A DNA stretch of 64,000 bases from Symbiodinium natans (GCA_905221605.1 CAJNDS010000668.1:1480814-1544813), one strand, 5' to 3'; positions 53,229 through 62,113 are shown, counted from the first letter of the stretch. The notes: a model not told the origin generated them from the letters alone. Program-made: numbers and translations.

Positions 53229-54389
53229 ATGCCCGCGCCCAAGGCCGTGCCAGCACCGGCAACCCCGCCGGGAACCCAGCTGCTGGCCGAGGATGCGACC
53301 GGGGCAGCACCAGCAACCCCGCTGCCAGAGGCGCCGCAGGTGCCAGAGACAGAGCTGCTGGCCGAGCTGGCAAACGCAGCGGCTCCGGCCGAAAAGACAG
53401 AGGCTCCTACTGCGGATGTGGCTTCTGAGTCTTCGGAGCAGATTGAGCCAGCGCCCACGACACCGGCACTAAGTGAGCCTCGAGAGGGTGAGACGGAGAA
53501 AAAGGAAGCCGCTGTCCCGGAGAACAAGGGCGGGGACGGAGAGCGCAGCCCAAGCAAAAGTCCCTGCACGCGGAGGGCAGCCGAGGTGCTTCCCGAGGAA
53601 TCATCCTCCAGCCCCGAAATGGAGCTCGTCGTCACAGAAGACGCGGCCCAGGCCATGGCAGCCGAGGAGAGGGCGCGAAATCTCAAGAAGACGCTGGCCG
53701 AGAAGAAAAAGGAGGCAGAGCACCGGGGCGAAGACGGCCAGGACGAGACCGACACCAAGGACGACCAGGCCCAGGGCTCCGAAGGTCACAAGCAGCGGCC
53801 TGCCCACCCTGCGGTTCCACCAAAGGGGCCGCCGCCGAAGCCAAGGGTGCAGAACAACACGAACACGGGGCAGGACCCGAAGGAGTCCCAGGACTTTGTG
53901 GAATGCAAGTTCTGCTGGAAAAAGGTGTCGCGGTGGGGCTTGGAAAACCACCAAGCTTCCAGCAACCATTGCAAATGGTACCAGGACCGTGCCGGGGCCA
54001 AGCCGGAGCCGCAGCGGCGCAGCCAGTACACGTGCGACGTCTGCGAGAAGGATTTAGGCGACGAGCGGGCGCTGCATCAGCACAAGAAGAGCGTGCACGG
54101 CATCGCCTATGATCATCGGAAGCGCAGCAGCCAGCCCAGCAACCTGCGCCTGCAATCAGTTGCTGGAAGCCGCCGCCGACGCCGCTTGGACTCCCGAAGC
54201 TCCTCCAGGCCTCGCTCGAGCAAGTCGGCTCGGGGACACCGGGGAAAGTCCGAGGCCCCAGAGAAGTCGATGTCTTCCAAGCAGCTGGCGGCATCTTTCA
54301 TGGACAAGGCATTCACCTTGATCCAGGAGGCTCGGAAGAAGAGCCGCAGCCGCTCGCGAGGGCGCTCCGGAGACCGCCGACGCCGCTGA
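53229..54389 (+). CDS. C2H2 zinc-finger protein with RS-rich tail (transposon-borne)
   Basis: 386 residues from the preferred ATG. The Ala/Pro/Glu-rich N-terminal half is disordered and includes a coiled-coil-like KKTLAEKKKEAEHRGED. Two fingers follow: VECKFCWKKVSRWGLENHQA with SSNHC (about 53899) and YTCDVCEKDLGDERALHQHK with KSVH (about 54028). The tail is Arg/Ser-rich (SRSRSRGRSGDRRRR). It is likely nuclear and nucleic-acid binding; it could help the transposase recognise element ends or act in RNA processing. No close family was recognised. Confidence 0.65.
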   Translation: MPAPKAVPAPATPPGTQLLAEDATGAAPATPLPEAPQVPETELLAELANAAAPAEKTEAPTADVASESSEQIEPAPTTPALSEPREGETEKKEAAVPENKGGDGERSPSKSPCTRRAAEVLPEESSSSPEMELVVTEDAAQAMAAEERARNLKKTLAEKKKEAEHRGEDGQDETDTKDDQAQGSEGHKQRPAHPAVPPKGPPPKPRVQNNTNTGQDPKESQDFVECKFCWKKVSRWGLENHQASSNHCKWYQDRAGAKPEPQRRSQYTCDVCEKDLGDERALHQHKKSVHGIAYDHRKRSSQPSNLRLQSVAGSRRRRRLDSRSSSRPRSSKSARGHRGKSEAPEKSMSSKQLAASFMDKAFTLIQEARKKSRSRSRGRSGDRRRR

Positions 54390-54632
54390 AGGGCACGAGG
54401 TCTCACAAGAAAGACCAGATCTTCCCAATAATGCGAAGACGGTGTGAAGTGCCACGACCAACCAGATTGCACGCATCTTTGGCAACTTCCGCGGACAAAA
54501 GAAGGAGTGAGCGTGTATGCACTGCGCAGACTCAATGTACTTGTGTCACCCAGGCGTGTGTTTCAACAGTGACATGCTAAAAACGTGATTTCTTGGTATG
54601 GAGACAGTTTTTGCATACACCGAGCCCCGACA

Positions 54633-54808
54633 GTGTGCCGCCCGTGTGCCGCCCGTGTGCCGCCAGTGTGCCGCCAGTGTGCCGCCAGTGTGCCGCCAGT
54701 GTGCCGCCAGTGTGCCGCCAGTGTGCCGCCCGTGTGCCGCCCGTGTGCCGCCCGTGTGCCGCCCGTGTGCCGCCCGTGTGCCGCCCGTGTGCCGCCCGTG
54801 TGCCGCCA
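54633..54808. repeat. 11-bp minisatellite GTGTGCCGCC(C/A)
   Basis: Sixteen contiguous 11-bp units. The variable last base is C in the outer units and A in an internal block of seven or so, suggesting local duplication of subtypes. Confidence 0.95.
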
Positions 54809-54976
54809 GACATGCCGAAATCCGCCGTGCTTTGTTGTTGTGTGTGTGTTTTCGTTTGTGTTGTGTCCTTCTGGTGTTTTTCGTGTGCGCACCACAGGGG
54901 GCAGCCGGGGCAGCCCGGGGGGGGGGGGGGGGGGCGGGCGGCCGCACACCCCCACAAGCAGGAGAATACATGCAGG

Positions 54977-55016
54977 GGGCGGGCGGCCGCACACCAGGGT
55001 GTGCGGCCGCCCGCCC
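54977..55016. repeat. Perfect GC-rich hairpin
   Basis: GGGCGGGCGGCCGCACACC (54977-54995), AG loop, exact reverse complement (54998-55016). A third partial copy (GGGCGGCCGCACACC) lies at about 54938, just after the poly-G tract. Confidence 0.95.
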
Positions 55017-55496
55017 TGGCCGGAGGCGATTCTGGTAGATCGTCAAATTTTCAGTCCCGGAGTGCGGAGAGACACTCTTGAGCTAGCAAAAGGCAGAAAA
55101 CAAACAAAGAGTAGCAGAAGAAGACAGGGTCACATTCACGAGGGGGCATGTGCATCACGACATGGGGCAGTGATGTTTGTCAGGCATTGCAGCAACATGT
55201 ATGGCGTTATTTTTTGGGCTCAAGATTTCAGTCCGTGCTTTCCGGGGCCGCGACGAATCGCTTGCCCGAAAACGAAGGCCACGCTAGCAAGCAGCAGCGT
55301 TTGCCTAACTTTCCAGGCCGCGGCGTGCCGCTTGCCTGCCTGCAACAGCCCGGCCGCGGTGACCCTCCGCCTGCCGTGTGTTGACTTTCGCGGGATCAAG
55401 TTCGAGACCACCCAGAATGAGTAACAGCAAAGCCGAGGGCTTTGTGTCTCTGGTGCTTAGGCGCTGGGGCCACGTGCTACGATACTTGGTCGGCCG

Positions 55497-56765
55497 TTGC
55501 GAACTCTGGAGCCGTGTGTGGGTGTGGGCGGTTTTCGCGAGTGGGCACAGCAGAGCAGAAGCCCGTACGATGGCTCAGGGGCCTACGACACAGATCCGGC
55601 CTTGCAAGCGTTCTACACACGACTGGCTGACAAGAACGCGAAGGTGCTGGGCGTCAACATCGGGAAAGCTGATGGGGATGTCCTGCGAGTCAACCCAAAA
55701 GAACTTCCGGACTCGGAAATACTTGTGAGCGGGCCACCTTGTCAACCTTGGGCAGGAACGGGCCTGAGGCAAGGGGACATGGACGAAAGATCAGAAGTGT
55801 ATGGCGCTGTGATAACGTGGATCTTGGAGATGGCCGGTCGGGGTTGTTTGGTGCTGTTCCTGGTCGAAAATTCACCCAACCTGTTGAGAACAACTTTCTT
55901 TCGGCAGCTCGTACAGGAGCTAGAAGTGGCGCTGCCACATTTTGCCTTGGACGTGAGTGTGCATGATTGCCACACACTGCTGCCAATGAGACGGGAACGC
56001 CTGTACTTGCGAGGGCTGCGACGGGACTGCCTCCCAGTGGCTGGGACAGTGCCCAGGCCTCTGGGGATGCTTGACATGCCTCACCCGATTTGCCTCTTCG
56101 AGATGCTCTGCGAGGGAGAGCCCAATACTGATCCCAGCAGCATGACCGAGAAGCGGCGGCAGAATTTGAAGAGGTACGAGGAGATGGTCAAGAAGGACCT
56201 GCTCCGAGGACATGCTGGCTGCGTCGCCTGTCTGGAGCTGGACAGGGATCCGGACAAAGAGTTCATGGGTCGGGTGACCTACGATGCCATTCCCAGCTTG
56301 AGAACCTCAGGGCCAGCGATCTTTATGTTCACCACAGACGACATGCATCTGAACTGGCAGCAGCAGTTCCTCCACCGGTATTTGACAGACGAGGAGCGGT
56401 TTGTTTTCCAGGGCCACCGTGCCACATATCACGATTACTTCAGCACCCTCACGGCCAGCCGACAAGCCGCAGGCAACGCATATTGCACACTGCAGTTGGC
56501 TGCAATGCTGCAACCCATGCTGATGCGTGCAGTGGTGAGCGGGGCGATGTCTGCAGAGCCACCACAACGGCTGAGCCGCAAGAGACAGGTGGAGATAGAG
56601 CTTCAGGGCATGCATGAGCAGACCTTTGCCCCCGGAACCCTCCTCGGGTCACCGACAAGACCCAAGAAGCGTTGCAGAAAGGCCGGGCCAGCCGAGCACG
56701 AGGAAACACTTGCTTTCCGTGGCCCCCTGACCCCGAACACGGACAACGTCATCGAGTTGGACTAA
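55497..56765 (+). CDS. C5 cytosine DNA methyltransferase (transposon-borne)
   Basis: Motif I-like GVGGFREWA lies at the N-terminus. Motif IV is VSGPPCQPWAGTGLRQGD, with nucleophile Cys about residue 82. Motif VI is LFLVENSPNLL (about 121-131). Motif VIII is MRRERLYLRGLRR (RxR). ERFVFQGHRATY precedes motif X, AAGNAYCTLQLAAML. All catalytic elements are present in one open frame of about 422 codons; the target-recognition region is short. The C-terminus has a nuclear-signal-like RPKKRCRK. The first codon here is TTG and upstream sequence is open for a short way, so the true start is unresolved (a frameshift or short intron near 55.45 kb is possible). It transfers a methyl group from SAM to cytosine-5. 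Methyltransferases inside dinoflagellate retrotransposons are known; here it lies inside a DNA transposon. Confidence 0.88.
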   Translation: MRTLEPCVGVGGFREWAQQSRSPYDGSGAYDTDPALQAFYTRLADKNAKVLGVNIGKADGDVLRVNPKELPDSEILVSGPPCQPWAGTGLRQGDMDERSEVYGAVITWILEMAGRGCLVLFLVENSPNLLRTTFFRQLVQELEVALPHFALDVSVHDCHTLLPMRRERLYLRGLRRDCLPVAGTVPRPLGMLDMPHPICLFEMLCEGEPNTDPSSMTEKRRQNLKRYEEMVKKDLLRGHAGCVACLELDRDPDKEFMGRVTYDAIPSLRTSGPAIFMFTTDDMHLNWQQQFLHRYLTDEERFVFQGHRATYHDYFSTLTASRQAAGNAYCTLQLAAMLQPMLMRAVVSGAMSAEPPQRLSRKRQVEIELQGMHEQTFAPGTLLGSPTRPKKRCRKAGPAEHEETLAFRGPLTPNTDNVIELD

Positions 56766-57289
56766 TACAGTCTGGAACCGACGACTACTACAGTTTCATC
56801 GATTCTTAGCTTCCTGTTAGATTCGTAGAATAGGCTATGCAAGACAAGTATAATTCGTAATGAATGCGCAGAATCTGCCAATTCACACGACAGCGCACTG
56901 AGTGCTTGCACTGCTATGCTTTAGACAAAGACCACGTGACCTTCCAGAGTCTTGTGTTGTGTCCATGCGACTGCGAGGATCGAGGACTTTGCGGATTGTT
57001 CTGTGTGTGTAATATTTCGGCTCGAGGCAATAAGGCGGCGCGACACGAACTCCCGTGTAGCGCTGCGGTGCTTGTGGCCGGATTCCTCCTCCCTGCATCC
57101 CTTTGAGGTTTCCCTGTGTGGCCGCCCTTGGGCTTGCCACTTCCCTTCACACTTTGCGGGCGTGGCCACCCTTGGGCTTGCCACTTCCCTTGACACTTTG
57201 CGGGCGTGGCCGCCCTTGGGCTTGCCACTTCCTGGAAAGGCTTCCTCGCGCAGCGCTGGGCGACATCCGAGCCTGCAACTGCCTCCAAG
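56766..57289. other. Intergenic with 44-bp tandem repeat
   Basis: A/T-richer spacer after the methyltransferase, then 2.6 copies of a 44-bp repeat at 57120-57232. Open frames through the repeat are artefacts. Confidence 0.6.
57120..57232. repeat. 44-bp tandem repeat
   Basis: Unit GGCCRCCCTTGGGCTTGCCA followed by CTTCCCTTSACACTTTGCGG and GCGT starts at 57120, 57164 and 57208; the third copy is partial. Confidence 0.9.
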
Positions 57290-58301
57290 ATGAACTGCCA
57301 GAAGTGCGGAGATGAGTGCAGCATGGTCGAGTCTGTGGCGACAGGCAGAAATGCCATGAAAAGGATCTGCCTGCACTGCAACGCCACCGACAAGTCCATA
57401 AATCGCCGCTGCAAAAAACCGCTGAAGCCAGAGATGGAGACGGAGGAGAACAAGCGCCTGAGGCTCGCAGCAGAGGCGGAGAAGGGACGAGTGGCAAAAC
57501 TCGATGCTGAGGAGAAGAAGCAGTGGTATCGAACGGAGAAAGCCAAGCGCCAAGCGAGCGAACGTTCCAAAAAGAGGACCTTCGGCGAAGGAGCCGTGGG
57601 CTCTGTGGAAGAGTCCCGGGTGCAGAAAGAAGGACAAGACGAGGTGGACGCGTTCGAGACCTTCGAGGTCTGGGCAGCCAGGCAGATGACTTTGGGTCGT
57701 TACAAAAGCGAGGAGGAGGCCAAAGACCAGTGGAAGCTGGAGCTGCAGAAGCCCGACGCCATCGTGAAGAGACGTCGTGGCCAGGACCTGCTGGCGTCTT
57801 TCAAAGGCCTGGAGGCCAGAAAGGGCCAAGAGCACCAGGTCGGCATCAACTTGAAGCAGCGTGCTGATCTGAGTGATGGTGCCGACGTGGAGGGCTTTGA
57901 GCAAGAGGCCGTGGCCAAGCTGCGCAAGGCCTCCTGGAAGGCGAACCTGCAGCACACGAAGAACTTGCATTCACAAGACAACGACATGGACATGGAGCCA
58001 TTGCTAAACATAGCCGGGGACATCGAGAAGGCCAGGGCCGCCGAAGCAGAGCAGGACCTATGCCTTGGAACACGTTGTTTTCAAGAACGTGTCGGAGAGA
58101 TCAGTCCGAACGATCAGCAACTGTCACGACCGTGCCAACGAACAGGTGGAGCTCATGCAGACAGAGCTCCGACAAATGATGGAAAATACCACCGACGAGG
58201 CCAAGAACGACGCGAAGCAGCAGGTGGCACTGGCTAGGACAAGCGTCGTCAAGGTTCGAGAGCTCATTGCCCAGCAAAAGGCGTGGCTGGGCAGCACATA
58301 G
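57290..58301 (+). CDS. Zinc-ribbon / coiled-coil protein (transposon-borne, one frame change)
   Basis: From ATG 57290 the N-terminus has two CxxC pairs (MNCQKCGDEC and RICLHCNATD), then a long charged coiled-coil region (EAEKGRVAKLDAEEKKQWYR, ELQKPDAIVKRRRGQDLLAS). Near 58060 the convincing frame changes: LEHVVFKNVSERSVRTISNC then RELIAQQKAWLGST, ending at TAG 58299. An indel or small intron explains the switch. Function unknown; it could be a DNA- or protein-binding partner of the other transposon proteins. Confidence 0.55.
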
Positions 58302-58360
58302 AAGCCAGAAAACATTGGATCTTGTAACAATCGCAGACCACAGATTGTATATTTTGTTCA

Positions 58361-59587
58361 GTGAAGCACACTCATGCCCTACAAGCACTCCCGCAGACAT
58401 CAAATCTGAGGCTCTGGGAAGCGGACCTAGCCAAAGGAGAAGATGTGCTCGGAGCTGCGGACCTGGCCCAGAAGACCGCAGAGATGCCAGGTTGGGTGAG
58501 GGCGTGGCTCAGCGACAATGAGGACGTCAAGGAGATGAAGAACAAGGTGACTGACTTGCGGAAGTTCGTGGCCAAAATCAAGAAAGCCACGGACGCTGCC
58601 CAGAAGGAAGCCAAAAAGAATGCCAAGAAGCTTGCTAAGGGCAAAGCGGCACCGAAGTTCCAGAGCAAGTCCTGTGCTCAAGCCAGCAGTGCATCCGCGG
58701 CCCAAAGTAGTGCCCCTGACAGCAGCAAGGGTTGGATTTCCCACACCAGCCTCAAGATGGGAGATGGCATTGGTCAGGAGATGACAGAGCTTTTTGTCGC
58801 GGATAACATGACTGACGAGAATTGCTTGTGGAATGTGAAGGAAGACATTCTTTGCAAGAAGGATCTGCCGAGCGCAGCGGTGGTGATACCGGAGGCTCGA
58901 GGCACGGCAGCAAAAAACAGTATCGTGGCGTTGGACTACTACGACAGTCAGAAGAAGTGGGTCCAGGCCCAGGCCTCCAAAAGCAAGGACGATGAGATCA
59001 TGAGTCACTATATGATCACCAAGGGCAGCGTTGCTCAGAAGGTAATGAGCATCATGGCAGGGCTGCTTCCAGAGATAAAGAATCTGGGCTTGCAGACGCC
59101 CGAATCCCCGGCGCTTCGCGACCTCCTAGCCCCCATGTTCCTGCATGCCCCTCCGGCAAGCTGGAAGTTTTACTCCAACTCCGAGTATGGGCTGCCTTGC
59201 TTGTACTTCGTCTTGGAAGGCACTCTGGCAATCACAGGGGTCAAAGCACCCGAGGAGATCAGCGACGAGGCAGACTCTATCTACGCAGCCTTGGAGGATA
59301 TGACCAACAAGGAATGGAAGGCCATGTACAACACAGAGTCAGGCTGGACCACATTCCTGGTGCCTGGAAAGGCTTGCCTGATTCCGTCGGGGCACCTGTT
59401 CCAACTCACGTCCATGGAGGACAGAGCTATCGCCGTCAAGTTGATCCTGACCAGCGAGGAAGCTGCAAGAAAGGGAATCGAATTCCTGCGGCCCTGGACA
59501 CGTGACATGGGCAAGGACCAGAACTCCAGGAAGATGTTGCAGTTTCTCGAGAAGAGCCTGGACATCGTCCCTTTGCCCGGGCAATGA
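58361..59587 (+). CDS. Coiled-coil protein with cupin-like C-terminal domain (transposon-borne)
   Basis: 408 codons. The N-terminal third is a Lys/Ala-rich coiled coil (KNKVTDLRKFVAKIKKATDA). The C-terminal half has YFVLEGTLAITGVKAPEE and TTFLVPGKACLIPSGHLFQL, resembling the paired beta-strand motifs of a double-stranded beta-helix (cupin/JmjC-like), but only one candidate metal His is evident. The start may lie inside an intron: a CGCAG acceptor-like site near 58.40 kb could join this frame to the preceding coiled-coil gene. Any oxygenase role is speculation. Confidence 0.5.
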   Translation: MKHTHALQALPQTSNLRLWEADLAKGEDVLGAADLAQKTAEMPGWVRAWLSDNEDVKEMKNKVTDLRKFVAKIKKATDAAQKEAKKNAKKLAKGKAAPKFQSKSCAQASSASAAQSSAPDSSKGWISHTSLKMGDGIGQEMTELFVADNMTDENCLWNVKEDILCKKDLPSAAVVIPEARGTAAKNSIVALDYYDSQKKWVQAQASKSKDDEIMSHYMITKGSVAQKVMSIMAGLLPEIKNLGLQTPESPALRDLLAPMFLHAPPASWKFYSNSEYGLPCLYFVLEGTLAITGVKAPEEISDEADSIYAALEDMTNKEWKAMYNTESGWTTFLVPGKACLIPSGHLFQLTSMEDRAIAVKLILTSEEAARKGIEFLRPWTRDMGKDQNSRKMLQFLEKSLDIVPLPGQ

Positions 59588-61120
59588 TGTGAATCGTTGG
59601 TCATAGCTTTGTTGTAGCGTGGCCCTGTTAGCAGCGGTCCACAGCTGCGGCCGACAGCTATGGAGTCAACGCTTCGGCGGAACTTCGGCGACAGGCTACA
59701 GCAAGCAGTGCCAGCTTTTCCTTTGCGAGTTCTCAGTTTGCAGCTCTCTCAAATTTGGAGAGCAAAGTGCCTTTTCCTTTCAACGAGCGCACGTGGTTTC
59801 GCCCAAGTCCTGGTGTTTTGGCTTCTGGGTTTGCTTCAGGGCCTTTCGAGGTTTCGTGAATAGGCAACGTAGACCAGGCAGTGTGAACCAGGTGCACTGA
59901 TGCTCCCCGTGAGCTCTCACTGTTTGAACTGGTTGGCTGGGACAACATGCGTGCGTGAGGCTGTGCCACTTGGATTTTTGCGATGCAATGGCTTGCTCCG
60001 TCGTCATTGCGTGTTGACATATATGCCATACATATGTCATGTTCAGATCTTGCCGCAGCTCGAAGCCTGCACTTGCAAATTGCCGCCTCTCTCCCATTCC
60101 CCGCGGCCCCGCCTTTGCCCTCTAGACGATCATGGCTTTGTGGCTGTGGTTGCCAAAAGGGACCTTTGCATGGATTCACGACTGGAGGACTGTGTTGGAT
60201 GTTTGTCTCATTTTGGCATCCCATGTGCAATGCGTAGGCTGTCTTTCACCTGGAACATGAGTCTTGAGCGCCAGGTGCTGGGTGAAACTGGCTTCTCCGA
60301 CTTGGCTGACTTGTCCCGAGAAGCAAGTCCTGGAGTGGGCGAGGCCGCCGAGTTTAGAGGACACTACGGACACCAAAGACTTGCGTGTTAAGTTATGTCC
60401 TTGTGTGTGTGTGCTCATCAAGCTGTCGAAGCTGTCGAGGCTGTCGAGGCGTCGGCTGCAAGCAAAACTCCTCTCGCTGAAGAAACGGCTGCGTGCCTCA
60501 AGACTGAGGCACCGTGAGTTCCGACGCTTGCGCTTGCCGAAGTCACTTGTCATGGAATCCAAATTCAGAAAGTAGTCCCGCGTGAGCTGAGCGACTGCCA
60601 AAATTGCCGTGAAGGCATGCCTCAAGGCACGGGCTTCGTGGCCTAATGCGATAGCTAGCGAATGCTAGTAGCATGAAGCATGGATGGATGTTTCCGCTGC
60701 AGTGTGAAAAAAAGAAGGTGTCCGCTGCGTGAGAGCAAACAATAGCAGACATATATCTTCCATACTCTGTATTTTGGCCTTATAAGTTTTGGCAGGGGCT
60801 AAACATACAGGTCAAACAGATAAATTTTACCCAATATTCCGGATGTGGTAATGTCATATAGTGCGCTGATTGTTTTTGGAACAATAACCATTTTTAAGAT
60901 TTGAAACGCTGTGCTTTGTGGCTTTTCACCATACAGGAAAAAGCTGAAGGCATTGCGTGGCGTTTGGCAACCATTCTTGGCAATGACTGCCGGGAGTCAA
61001 AGCAGTTATCTAGCAAACGGTTGGGTTGGGAAAGCACCATGTGCAGCTTTTTTTCGCGAATTTCAGGAATCCCGTTTTTCGACCTATTTCGCGACAGCGC
61101 AACCTCGAACCGTTTCATGG
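59588..61120. other. Right-hand non-coding part of the DNA transposon
   Basis: No confident gene. Short frames exist on both strands around 60.2-60.6 kb (plus 60264-60575 is very basic) without recognisable motif. The last 300 bp are A/T-richer and contain GCGAAA motifs like the left end. Confidence 0.5.
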
Positions 61121-61156
61121 GTTCACCCCCCCCCCCTCATAACTGGCAACTCCTTA
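61121..61156 (-). repeat. Right terminal inverted repeat
   Basis: Read on the minus strand: TAAGGAGTTGCCAGTTATGA, G11, TGAACC. It mirrors 48148-48183. Confidence 0.9.
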
Positions 61157-61164
61157 CTGTCGAC
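61157..61164. repeat. DNA-transposon target duplication, right
   Basis: CTGTCGAC, identical to 48140-48147. Confidence 0.9.
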
Positions 61165-61848
61165 CTCCATGTCCGCAGCGGATTCGCAGAAGACTTTCTC
61201 TTTGAGCAGGCCTGAGCTTGCTTCGACTGCCTTCTGTGCCCTCTCAGCCTGCTCATTCAGCACGATCATTTCTTGTAGAAGCTGCCTTAATGACTCCTTC
61301 GCCATGTCGATGCGCTTCTGCAGGCCAATCTTTTGATCAGCAATGTGCTTGAGCTTGCCAGCTGCGCTTTGCCAGCTCTGGCTGGCCTGGCTTGCAGCTT
61401 GGGAGGGCGTCACCTCCTGGCTGGCCTTGAGGCCCTTCAGGTAGGCTTTGACCTCCTCCGGCAGGGCGGCTTCATGCTTCTGGCACAGGTCGGTGAGATC
61501 GTCCACCTCTTCCTTGACCTGTGCCTTGGGTGGCTTGTACCCTGCCTCCTTGAGGTTCTTTTGCACCTCTTCAGGCACACTGTCCCACGCCACTCCAAGG
61601 GCTTGCAGGACCTTGTTCGGCAGTGGTGCTTTCGGAGTCTTGGGCTTCTTTGGTGGCTGCCAGTAAGCGGCCTCAGCGACCGTAGGCCATTGTGGCTTCC
61701 ACTGGCTCCAGTTCTGTCTCGCCTTGCGAATGCTGTTTGCCCAGGGTGTTCTGCATTTCTTGCAGAGCATGTGCGGCTGAGCCTTGTCCGCCCAAATCCA
61801 TCCTGTGCAGCTTTTGCCACTGCAACAGATGTACTCGCGGGGGGCCAT
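61157..61848 (-). CDS. LINE-B ORF, N-terminal part (split gene)
   Basis: From ATG at 61848 (MAPREYICCSGKSCTGWIWA). CCSGKSC and MLCKKCRTPW form a zinc-ribbon-like pair with conserved Trp residues. A Pro/Lys-rich and helical region follows, with a coiled coil near the end (KIGLQKRIDMAKESLRQLLQ). The frame crosses the transposon junction as ADMEVDS and continues at 48139 in ILHELGVSLNEEQ, giving one ORF of about 1,900 codons. The likely role is RNA binding in the retrotransposition particle. Confidence 0.8.
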
Positions 61849-61952
61849 GGCTAAGAGGAAGGCACCTCTGGGCAAACTGTCCTAGGCTGGCTACCAGGCT
61901 ACGAAGGCTGAGACCTCCGAAACTTCCCTCAGGCTACTCCTTGGGCCGAAAA

Positions 61953-61966
61953 CTTGAGCCAAATGG
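61953..61966 (-). other. Spliced-leader relic at the LINE-B 5' end
   Basis: Minus strand CCATTTGGCTCAAG equals the last 15 nt of the dinoflagellate spliced leader (CCATTTTGGCTCAAG) minus one T. It starts exactly at the boundary of the target duplication, so the retrotransposed RNA was trans-spliced. Confidence 0.8.
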
Positions 61967-61979
61967 AATGGAGTTCGAA
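61967..61979. repeat. LINE-B target-site duplication, 5' side
   Basis: AATGGAGTTCGAA, identical to 42158-42170, and directly abuts the spliced-leader relic. Confidence 0.9.
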
Positions 61980-62113
61980 CCTGGGTTCAACCTGGGTTCG
62001 AACTAATTGAAGGGTGTAAGTTGTTCTGGGGTTCTCTGAACCTGGGTTTAAACCTGAATCCAAGTTCAACTTAGGTTGAACCCGGGTTGAACCTGGGTTG
62101 AACCTGGGTTGAA
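61975..62113. repeat. GAACCTGGGTT-type repeat block
   Basis: Repeated GAACCTGGGTT / GGGTTGAACCT units, some arranged as inverted repeats. It flanks three LINE-B family insertions. Confidence 0.9.

Larger units (their letters stand above)
54390..55496. other. Non-coding repeat-rich interval
   Basis: It contains the 11-bp minisatellite, a poly-G tract (54917-54935) and a GC-rich hairpin. Long frames over the minisatellite on all strands are repeat artefacts. No gene is supported before the methyltransferase. Confidence 0.7.
48148..61156 (+). mobile_element. 13-kb DNA transposon carrying a cytosine methyltransferase
   Basis: 13,009 bp bounded by inverted repeats (TAAGGAGTTGCCAGTTA, a G/T mismatch, GA, then 10-11 G, then TRAACC) and an 8-bp duplication, CTGTCGAC. 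An 8-bp duplication fits hAT-like, P-like or Merlin-like insertion. Internal plus-strand genes: transposase candidate, C2H2/RS protein, C5-methyltransferase, and a coiled-coil plus cupin-like pair. GCGAAA motifs recur just inside both ends. Excision in silico restores the LINE-B frame exactly, which fixes both boundaries to the base. Confidence 0.88.
42171..61966 (-). mobile_element. LINE-B non-LTR retrotransposon, interrupted by a DNA transposon
   Basis: The minus-strand LINE has its 5' end at 61966 (spliced-leader relic) and its 3' end at 42171 (A8 tail), with a 13-bp target duplication outside. About 6.8 kb belongs to the LINE; 48148-61156 is a later DNA transposon with its own 8-bp duplication. 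Joining 61157 to 48139 restores the frame ADMEVDS-ILHELGVSLNEE. Encoded: zinc-binding N-terminal region, EEP endonuclease, RT, CCHC, RNase H and a C-terminal Cys-rich region. Confidence 0.9.

Noticed and set aside
54546-55081. Several overlapping long frames on both strands
   Set aside because: An 11-bp repeat without stops is open in every frame; all are artefacts.
60894-61125. LINE-B ORF1 continuing past 61157 into the poly-G tract
   Set aside because: That reading is the transposon inverted repeat; the true continuation is at 48139.
48148-61156. Maverick/Polinton or endogenous virus
   Set aside because: No protein-primed polymerase, packaging ATPase, capsid or retroviral-type integrase was seen; the 8-bp duplication is not the 6 bp expected of Polintons.
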